From: Chara braunii
Taxonomy: Eukaryota; Streptophyta; Charophyceae; Charales; Characeae
DNA: 24,903 bases
Reading direction: 5' to 3'
Assembly (NCBI GenBank): GCA_003427395.1
Contig: BFEA01000062.1
Coordinates: 601,149-626,051, forward strand
Under the pieces are notes generated by a model. That model was given only the letters and a program-made list of their open reading frames with translations, made no database searches and was not told where the DNA came from. Positions 9,932 through 18,700 of this stretch are shown here, piece by piece. Every line of letters starts with the position of its first letter. Position 1 is the first letter of the stretch. Both the position numbers and the translations under genes were made by a program.

Positions 9932-10864
9932 GTTGACGTTTTAGGCCTATGGAGAATGGGCCTCGTTGTCGGTTGGGTAAGTCCGGTATATACCCGAGGA
10001 GTCGGGTCAGTTCCGTCCCACTTGTTCACGATCTTTCTAGAACCGAGGACCTGTAGTAGACTTTGATAATTCAGTGAGCATAGATAGGTATATAGGTCTG
10101 TAGTTTTTAGTTGTTTCTTGCGCCAGGTACTTCGACCCCTGATGACGCCGGACAGGTGACCGACAGAAACACGATGTTGGGTCTTTTCGTCTGACAACGT
10201 TGTGCTTCATATTGTATCTTTCGAAATTACCTGCGCTCGGTTCTTTTCTTTTCTTTTCCACCTTCCTCCTGAGTGTTGTGCGTATGCATATTGCTTATCT
10301 TCGTGTTCGAGCTGTTATGTTTGAATACTAGACTGATGTTCGCTGCATTAGTCAACGCATGAACCGACGTAGCAATAGTACTACGGATGTGTGAATGCGA
10401 CCTCCCTACTCTATTCTATCTATTCTATCTATTCTATCTACTCTATTCTATCTTCACCCAACTATTGGGCGGTAGATCTAGAAAGTTAACCCTGGCATAT
10501 CGCAGCATATAGACTTACGAGAATCACATGGCTTGTTATGGAAAGCAAAGATCCTTCTGAGACTTCCTGACCTAAGACTTCAGCCAAATTATCCAAAACA
10601 GCCAAAACACTAGTCCATACCAAACCACCTCTGATGCACAAGACTCATTGAAGAGGGGGGAAGGGATCTGGGGAATTTTGAAAGAGGACGGAGTGGTACG
10701 GAGTCCATGGCTGGATCCAGGGTTGTCCAATCATGGAGCACCAAAGGATAGTCCATTTCCAATTCCCTTTGGCTCCCCCTTTGGGCCCCACTCCACCATT
10801 TATCACCTTTTTTTTTTCAAACAGCCCGAGTGGATGCTAGGGGTGCTGATAGGAGCAGGCACCG
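9932..10864. other. No gene supported
   Basis: A minus frame (10197-9868, 109 codons) is open but unrecognised and overlaps the B-box cluster. A microsatellite lies at 10406. Nothing else stands out. Confidence 0.5.
10406..10453 (+). repeat. Microsatellite/minisatellite of CTATTCTAT units
   Basis: About four to five slightly varied 9-10-bp units built from TATTCTATC make up this stretch. It is a simple sequence with no coding role. Confidence 0.85.
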
Positions 10865-10975
10865 CTACCTTCTTCCCCCCAATACAACATACAGTCATTA
10901 TAGCTATATATAGACTGAAAGGTACCCCAAATACAGCTATAATGACCGCACGTTGTATTCGGGGGAAGAAGGTAG
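10865..10975. mobile_element. 111-bp foldback (MITE-like) element, copy 1
   Basis: The left arm 10865-10908 and right arm 10932-10975 are 44-bp imperfect inverted repeats around a 23-nt loop. The ends read CTACCTTCTTCCCC and GGGGAAGAAGGTAG. The copies at 23409 and 24015 have the same ends and a related loop containing GACTGAAAGGTACC-like sequence, so this is a repeat family rather than unrelated hairpins. There is no coding capacity. Target-site duplications are not clear. Confidence 0.8.
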
Positions 10976-10984
10976 CACTCCTGG

Positions 10985-11371
10985 GGAGGCTCCATCTATT
11001 GGTGGGGAGCAGCACCTTGTGGAAAATGGGTCCAGCGTCCTTGAACATTTCCGTTTCTCTTGGTGTACGCAGAATTACTCTCCTACAGGGCTGCCTACTG
11101 TAGATAATGGCATACCCAGAACCTGCCAAAAACAGATTCCCAGTATGGATAGCATAAGAGTCAGGCAGTAGCTGCTGGACTCTTCGATGGCCCAGTCACT
11201 GTACCCCTCCTCTAGTCCCCTTCCCCTACAAACATCAGCAGTCTCTGCTCAATGGCCTACCTCTAGGTGGCAGGCACCAAGCTTGCTCATGAAGGTACAT
11301 GAAGCAAATGGGGATTAAACCCTAAACGTCTTGAACGCCACTTGCATGCTTTACCAGCTGACCTAGGCCGC
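10985..11371 (-). mobile_element. tRNA-headed SINE with LINE-like 3' tail (copy e)
   Basis: Read on the minus strand from 11371, the element begins with a tRNA-like head. An A-box-like segment TAGGTCAGCTGGT (11365-11353) recalls the D arm GCTCAGCTGGTAGAGC. A B-box-like GGGTTTAATCC (11322-11312) follows at the spacing found in tRNAs: about positions 7 and 50 counted from the head. The body is unrecognised. The 3' end carries the shared block from 11040 (GGACGCTGGACCC) and the stem-loop GCTCC (11010-11006) / GGAGC (10993-10989). No poly-A follows; a foldback element lies 13 bp away. A tRNA head with a LINE-type tail is the standard SINE design; the assignment here rests on this one copy. Confidence 0.6.
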
Positions 11372-11385
11372 TGGATCCTACAGAC

Positions 11386-11477
11386 GTTTTCGGGTCATCC
11401 GTTTTTCTAGTCGCAGTGATTGGGACAATGTGGGCCCCTGCTCAAGGTTGACACGCATAAATTGGGAAATGTGGGAC
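11386..11477 (+). pseudogene. U6: Degraded U6 snRNA pseudogene
   Basis: GTTTTCGGGTCATCCG resembles the U6 5' stem. GTGGGCCCCTGCTCAAGG and TTGACACGCATAAATTGGG resemble the internal stem-loop and 3' region. The ACAGAGA box and the AGC triad are both lost. Its 5' end lies about 15 bp from the 5' end of the minus-strand tRNA-headed SINE, so the two Pol III-type sequences are head to head. Confidence 0.65.
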
Positions 11478-12054
11478 TACCTTGAACAACCCAGTTTTCT
11501 AGGACGTTTCTGGATGTGACGAACGAGCCCCTTCGAACGGGCCCTTCCTCTACGGCCACATTCGTACTTTCCTCAGCGCACCCCAGCGCAATCACTCCCA
11601 GATTCAGTCCAGAAGGTCCTACAGTAAGGACACGAAGGACTTTTGAGAGTGAAAATTTTGGGACAGCTGGTTTCAGAGACATCTGTACGAGTTCCGGTAG
11701 CAGCAATGCCTTGCGCCGGTCATGGAGATGCAAGGAGAAAGCCCAAGGCGGGGAAGGGGCGTGGGACTGGGGCTTCTTTGTTATAGTTCTCTGTTTTGCT
11801 GAGCGCAGTAGCAGAGATCCGGTTCACCCGATAGTGTGATTACGTTCGTCGATTGTGTTCAGATTTGGGCGCCACAGTCTCAACCCTGGTCGGGGTGGAC
11901 TGCGCGAATGGTTTGCATTTAGCATTTACCACTAAGCTGGTCCAGACCGGAGGGGCGGAAACAGCCTTACAAAAAAAAAAAAGAAAAAAAAAAAGACAAA
12001 AAAAAAAAAAGAAACGGCCTTACAAGAAGTCCGCTCTCGTTCCCCCGTTGACTG
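11478..12054. other. No gene supported; ends in an A-rich tract
   Basis: Both strands carry frames of about 107 codons between 11407 and 11839 with no family resemblance. The region ends in an impure poly-A (11970-12012). Confidence 0.5.
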
Positions 12055-12455
12055 CCTGCTTGGTCCCATTGCGTGCCTGGTCGATTCCCTGCTTGGTACT
12101 AATACCTGCATAATCCATTCCCTGCTTGGTTCCATTGGGTGCTTGGTCCATTCCGATCCGATTGCTTGGTCCCATTCCCTGCTTCCCTTCTTGGTCCCTT
12201 TCTCTGCGTGGTCCATTCCCTGCTTGGTCCCATTACATACTTGGTCGATTCCCAATCCTTTGCTTGATCCGATTCCCGCCTGGTCCATTCCCTTCTTGGT
12301 CCCTTTCTCTGCGTGGTCCATTCCCTGCTTGGTCCCATGGCATACTTGGTCGATTCCCGCCTGGTCCATTCCCTTCTTGGTTCCGTTGGCTGCGTGGCCC
12401 ATTCCCTGCCTGGTCCATTCCCGTTTCCTGCACTGTCCCATTCCTTGCGTGGTCC
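12055..12455. repeat. GC-rich minisatellite, 15-18-bp units with higher-order repeat
   Basis: Variants of TGCTTGGTCCATTCCC repeat across about 400 bp. A larger block starting CCCTTCTTGGTCCC recurs at 12185 and 12290, giving a 105-bp higher-order unit. Because the unit lacks stops, several frames are open on both strands (for example minus-strand NGTKQGMDHAEKG-like peptides). I treat these as repeat by-products. An impure A-rich tract (11970-12012) precedes it. Confidence 0.85.
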
Positions 12456-14089
12456 TGCTTTTTCACGTCAGGGCAGTCAAACGGCTGGCGCCAAATGCGT
12501 GGCCGTGGTTTGTCGGCTTCCTTCCGCGTCGCACGCCAAAGCGCCCGGCCCGCTTCTCGGTGGGTTACCGGTTGGCCGGTGGCGCTTTCCAGTGTCTCTA
12601 GTGCCACCGAGTCGCGTCCCGCCACGATGATCTCGGTGTCGCGCGCGCCTGTGCGTGTTTGTTGCCCAGCTTGCTGAGTTCTCGGCCGCGCCGTACGCCG
12701 TAATGTGGCTTTCCGTCTTACGTCTTCCGGCTTCCATGTGTATTGTACCGTTTCTTGTGATGCGACTCCGCAGATGGGAAGGAGTTGGGTTCGGTTTCTG
12801 TTTCTCATACGACGTAGGCAGTAGGTTCAGTCCCACACGGGGTAGTTCTATTCTAGACGTGTTCTAGACTTGTTGCGATTGTAGCCGTGTGGTAGAAGCG
12901 CTGGAAGGGTGTTTTTTTTCCAGTCCAGCTTTCCAGCTTTTGGCGTCGCGGTTGTTTCTGACGGATGGGAGAGTCCTCAGGTGTGAATCTGCGCAGCGCA
13001 CATGTGGCATCATCAACGGCGTTGCGAAGTTTTCGGGGATGGGATCGAGGCGACGATGAGGAGGAGAGAAAAGGATTCTGGGTAGATGGGGTATTTGCGT
13101 AGTAGGCCCACGGGTAGGGGCCTGGTGGAAGGCCAGAGGTGGCTGAGTAGGCAGTGGAGGGTAGGAGATGGGAAGGAGTTGTTTCAGAATCAGAATTTCG
13201 GTTTCCGGGTTAGGTGTCCATGTGGCGGCTTGACAGAGGGGGGGGAGAACATGATTGAAGAAACGGAAGGAGAGGAGGGGAAGAGCGAGGAATGGGTCGA
13301 CGGAAGCGAGAGAGCGAGGAGGAGGGGGGAGAGGGGTGGTGGTGGTGGTGTCGGGTCTACGAAGGGTTGTCCGCTGCCCTGTCGCGTATGATGCTTACAC
13401 CTATGCAGACACGCTAAGCCCTTCTCCGTGTCCGATCGGCAAACGGGGGCAAGCCGAATCGACGAGGCAGAATTCTTGCCGTCGTCGTGGACTTGTGCAC
13501 GCACGGGCTCTGTCCGCCTCGCCCTCTCCCCATCATCAAATCAATAGCAAGAGCGGGAGGAGGAGTGGTGAGGAGGGTAAGGAGGGGGGTAACGCCCGCT
13601 GTTGTATAGAATACGGACAAACATATTCCATTCCATTGGTTAGCTGTAGAGTAATTAATTAATTGCTTGCCGGTTGTTTTGCCCAATTCGACCGTTATTG
13701 TCTTTCCTCTTCCGGCCGTGTCGTTTTCCCTCCTTTTCACTTTTCATACTCGCGGCTGCCGATGTTTTCAAACATCGACGTAATCATCACCCCCCTCCGT
13801 TTTCACTTCGCCCATCTTCGTCCCCGCATCCGGCGCGCTTGCAATCATCCCATCCTCCTGTCTGGTCCTCGTCTTCTTCCTTCTTGCGCACGGGCGTGCT
13901 TCTTCATCTCTCTTTAGTAATTTGACGAAGTGCCGTTCGTCTTTTTGGTGTAAAATCAAGTTGTGGACTGTTGTGAAGCCGACACGGCGGTGTCTGGGAA
14001 TTTGTCGTCTTTCTCTTCCGACGGCGACGAGGAGACAGCCAGTTCGTGGCCATGTGTTCTTCTATCGTTCCTCGTCGAGGAAGGTTACG
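12456..14089. other. GC-rich to mixed flank, no gene supported
   Basis: Several overlapping frames of 80-135 codons are open on both strands, including one with Arg/Gly-rich sequence near 13255-13662. None resembles a known family. AATTAATTAATT lies at about 13649. This may be promoter or intron sequence of genes outside the visible ORFs. Confidence 0.4.
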
Positions 14090-14762
14090 CTAAGCGCGGC
14101 TATGGTGGCGGGTTGTCCTACTATCTCCGGCCCTTCTTCTTTCTGTTATCGGTCGTAATCGTTCGGGGTCTGAAGGTGGGAGGGAGACAGGGAAAGGAGA
14201 ACAGGAAGCGACAGCGGGAGCGAAGGTGTGAGCAGTGAGAAAGAGAGAGAGAATAGAAGAAGAAAAAGAAACAGGAGGAAGGAAGAGTGGTAGCGGTAGG
14301 AGGGGGATCTGCTCGATCTCTCGTTGTCTGCTGTGGAGGTGGTTCGTCGCCGAACTCTTCTGCTCCCATCCTGAAAGGATGCCCCCACATATCCGAAGAG
14401 GGCGTTTAACAGGCAGCAGAGTGCTTGTGCGCTTGAATACCTCTCTCTTAGGCGGCCCCTCCTTGTCCTCCTCTTCTTTGGCGCCTTGGGCCTCCACTTT
14501 CTCGCTCTCGTTTCCAGAGGCGAGTACCTTCTCCTCATCATCGAAAGCTCGAGACCGGGAAAAACGACTTTCTGGCCGGTCGCTGGTAGAAGGAGGAGAT
14601 GCGGCCACTATGACATGGGCGGGTAATTCTGCCTTTTTTTCGTGGTTACCATTCAGCGAGGGTGGTCGCTCCCTCTTCGATTCTTCCTCTTTCTCTTCCT
14701 CTGCCTCTGCCTCACAGCTGTCATCTCTGCCGTCGCGCCGCCTCTCCGCCGCTTCGCCCGCT
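14090..14762 (-). CDS. Possible charged-protein exon upstream of the large gene (doubtful)
   Basis: The minus strand is open for about 224 codons here, following a TAA near 14763. The product would start Glu/Lys/Arg-rich (for example EAEAEEEKEEESKRERPP) and end in Pro/Leu/Ser-rich low complexity. The plus strand is also open (14235-14852) and would give a Ser-rich product. Purine/pyrimidine strand asymmetry can open both strands without coding. I see no family match, no clear start codon and no splice evidence. It could be an exon of a divergently transcribed neighbour or simply biased 5'-flank sequence. Confidence 0.15.
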
Positions 14763-14852
14763 TATTCCTGTTGGAGTGAGGCAGTTGCTTCTCTCTTCTT
14801 CTTCTTACCATTGTCTTGCTCTCTTTCACCCTCTCAGTATATTACTAATTGA

Positions 14853-15727
14853 CCTCTTTAGGCAAATTGTTGTCGTAGATGTCTGGAGGAGAAGAGGAGG
14901 GTGAGGGAAAGCAATTTGATTGTGAACCGTCGGATTTCAAGTCAATCAGTTGTGTTGGATCCGAAGACAGTAGTCAAGTCCAATAATAGTGTCTAAATCG
15001 AGGCAGGGGTTTTCCCTTTCATATAGGGCGAGGACGACGAGGACAGAGAGATGAAGGGGAGAAGAAACTAGGTTTGTGTACATAGCAGCCAGTCCCTGGT
15101 TGTAGTTACCTGTGATCAGGCGTTTGTTGTCATACGTGGAACATTTGCGTTTTCTTCGTTTTTCTTTTTTTTCTTGTTTGGGGGTGAACAGGTCCTTACG
15201 CCTTAACAGTCATTCCCCGATTTCATCATCAGTCGTTGTTTATTGATTATGTGCAAGTGCGCGTTTCATTAGTTTTTACCGGTCTAGCGAGGTGTTGTTA
15301 GACGTGTTTTGGCATTGTCGTTTATGAACGAGGTTATTTTTATAGATATAGCGGTAGCGAGCACAGGTATATTTCAATTTCTTGTTTGTGTTTGTTGTTG
15401 TTAAGACTTGCAGAGAATGCAGACAAAAAAGCCGCGCTCCCCCCACCCGCCCCACCTTTTTGCCTAATGGGCATATGTTGTATGAAGACTTGTATGTTTT
15501 AAATTTTTTAAAAATCTTCTTGTTAATGGGAAGAGACTTATCTTTGAAACGAGTGCGTGCGTGTATGAAACCTTTGTGAAACGACTTCACGTCTCAAATC
15601 CGTTGCAGAGGGGGGCCGTAATGAAGGAAGAATTGTCCGTTGGTCTCCCTTTCTGAACATCTCCGTGCGCGTACAATGATCATTTGTCTGTGAGTTTTTT
15701 TTTTCTCGAGTCCCATTCTTTGCGACG
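14853..15727 (+). other. Upstream region of the large gene
   Basis: This holds no credible coding frame. It has T-rich tracts at about 15155-15175 and 15695-15704 and AT-rich stretches near 15340 and 15495. It should contain the promoter and 5' UTR of the large gene, or an intron ending at the AG at 15709-15710. No core promoter element can be assigned with confidence. Confidence 0.4.
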
Positions 15728-18700
15728 ATGTGGTCTGCTTCGTCATCGCCCGTCGTAGTCTGTCGAGCGCAGATGTCTCTGTCTCCTGTTGCAACGCCTG
15801 CAGTTGACATGGTGCCACGTGTTGGACTGGATGAAGAATTGATGAGGATTATAGAAGGACTACAGCGATTGCCGGCGCCTATATGGCTAGACGATGAGAT
15901 CGAGGTGGAGGAGCCACGATTCGAGGAGAAGCCGCACAGAAAACAGCGCGAGCGCGAGAAGAAGAGGAAGAAGCAGCCGCCACCGCCGCCGCCGCCGCCG
16001 CCGCAGAAGCAGCAACAACAACAACAACAGCAGCAGCAGAAGCAATCGGCTACTATACTGACTACTGTGTCGCCGTCGGCGAGGAAGAGGCTGGGTCAGG
16101 ATCAGACAGCTGGCCACCAGTCGCATAAGTCAGGCGGTACATCGGATGCCGTTCCCGATGATCGTTGTCGGAAAGGAGAGCAGCTCTCGACAAATTCGGC
16201 GGGGCTGGCGGGAAACAACAACAACAGTGCGGATGCGGTCTGCACAGCTGCTGCTCTCGCTTCTTCAGGTGCTGCTTCTGCAGCTCTTGTTCCCGCTAGC
16301 GTTTCATCGACGGTCCCGGCCGGCAAAGCTCAAGCTCTTCCTCAGGCTGATGTCGGTGGAAATGGGAAAGGATCGGCGGCGGCGGTTGCAGTCGTCAGAA
16401 ATGTCAATCTCGTGGCTGCAATGGTCTCCCCTTCTTATCCTGGCCTTGGTAATCCATCGAGGCCGTTGATCAGTCGCGGGCGATCACCGGTGTGCATTCA
16501 GGTAGAAAGCATACAGGTTTTCTCGAGGTCGAGTGGCAGTCTGTTCATCTCGGCGACTGTCGCACCATTGCCCACTCGAAGCTCGCACCGAGAGCCGGTC
16601 TCCGGTCAGCAACTCTCGGTGAATCCTACTCCGCCTACCGCGGCGGATGCGCATCCCCACTCTCCCCCCCCTTCGGGCTGCTCCTCTGTGGTTGGATTAC
16701 CAACGGGGCAGGAACCCAATGTGGCGTCGGCTCCTGCTTCTTCTGCGTTGGCTGCGGAGCAACAGCCGCTCTCTCCCGTAGCAGTCAAACCTGCTGCGGG
16801 GGAGCAGTCTGTTGGATGCTCAGAGGGGTTGTTGTCGTCGCCGCCTTCGTCGTCGGCTTCGTCGCTGTTTCCTGGCTCCTCTCCTTATTGTAATGTGCGC
16901 CGGGAGGATGGATTAGCTGCAGTGGGAATGCCGCACGGGACAGCGGCGGCGGCGTCGCCAGGGCAGGTTGTGGGAGTTCCGCCGCCTCCGCTCTTCGGGA
17001 TGCATCAAGATAAGAAGCGATCGGGCGGGAAAAGCAAATTCAAACCGCCGTTGAATAGGGGGTGGAAAGCGTTGTCCGCTGCGTTGGGTCTAGGGTTTCT
17101 CAAGGAGAATTCCAATCAAGGAGGGGTGGGGCATCATCATAATCATCAACAGCATCACAGTGGTAGCAGCAGCAACTGGTTCCTCGGTCCGAGTGGTAGT
17201 CATCATCATCATCAGCAGCATCATCATCACCATCATAACGGTATTGGTGGGCATTATGGACAATGGCAACAGGGGAGCCAGAATAATAACAACATCACTG
17301 GTGGTAGCAGTCACAAAGGGACTCGTCATCATCAGCAACAGCAATCTTACGCGCCAGCTTCAGCTCCTGCTCGTTCTTTGTCTCCGTCGAGCAGCGGCCG
17401 CCATCATCCTAGCCACCTGAATTTCTTCATTCCGCCGGTTCAGTCCCGATTGTTTCAGCATCAGCATGGGTACTCGTCGAGTGGAGGGGGGGGTGCTTTG
17501 TCTCCGCTTTCTCGATCGCAAGAGTTGCAGATGACGAGTTCTGATACCATGTTGGGATGGAGTGATACTGAGGGTGATGGGGATTGGACGCCGCGCAGCT
17601 TTGTCGACGACGGCGAACGGCAGTTGCGCACTACGCTAGGATACCGCAGATTAGAGCCGATGTCGGACGAAGCGGCGGCGGAACCATCGTCGGGAGGGGG
17701 CAAGAGTAGTGCGGCATCGTCGTCGACGTCGCGGAAGCGGTTCGGAGGGGGAATGGCGGGAGGAGGGGGCGCCTCCTCGGCGGCCGTTGATTTGGAGGCG
17801 AAGAGGGAGAAGAAGGTTTCGCCGGTGAAGAGGAGGTTGCACACGCCGCGTCGGCATGGTAATCTCGGGCTGGAGTTGATTGGGACGTCGGAGGGTGGAG
17901 TAGGGGGCGGGGGGGGGGACTCGATCGGGGTAGCAGCAGCGGCGGATCTGATGGACGGATTCTCAAGGACGTGGTCGTTGATGTCGAAGGGTGGTGGGGG
18001 CGCAGCGTCGCCGCCCTCGACGAGCGGCGGAACTCCGCGGCACTTGGTCGTGTCGCACGGGCGTACTGCTAGCAGCAACAATCCCTTCCTCGCCTCGTCG
18101 GATGTCGAAGGAGACGAGTCATCTTCGGGTGCGTCAGGGTGTGCATCGCCCGGAGGCTCGCGCTTCTTCTGTGTGGAGGACGATGAAGCGGACCAGATCC
18201 CATGGCTGCCGTGCTACTCCGAGAAAAGGCAAAAGATCCAAGCCATTCATTTTCTGTACGTTACGGACGACTCGGGCAATCGAACGATTTTGTCCGATGA
18301 GATCACAGACCAGTCGAAGAAGAAGAAAAGCAGTAAGGAGTGGCGGGAGCAGTGGAGACCCTGCAGTCCTTACCCAAAGGAAGCGAAAGGGCGACTCCCT
18401 GGCAGCTACTTGTTTGAGGACGAGGATGATGATGACAGTTTCATTTTTGTTAACGGTGAGAGGCTCGGGACGAACAGCGGGTTGCTCGGAGTCAAATTAA
18501 GAGAAGCTCGAGAGGCGGAGAAGAAGGTGCCCAAAAGAGAAGAGCGGCAGTCGAATGATGCCTTGGACTCTCCCACTAGACGACGCCCTCGAATATCGCA
18601 GCAGCCCCAGCAGTCCACCTCCTCTCCTTCTTATGTGTTTTCTTCCGTTTCTTTTGGTTCGGTTTGTGCTTCTTTGCGTTCTAGGTGTGCTTCCTCTCGT

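Noticed and set aside
10648-11171. Plus-strand ORFs of 151 and 72 codons
   Set aside because: They run through the foldback element and the SINE tail, so they are chance frames in repeat DNA.
11932-12808. Several ORFs of 100-190 codons on both strands
   Set aside because: They are products of the stop-free minisatellite unit and its GC-rich flank; no start context or family similarity.
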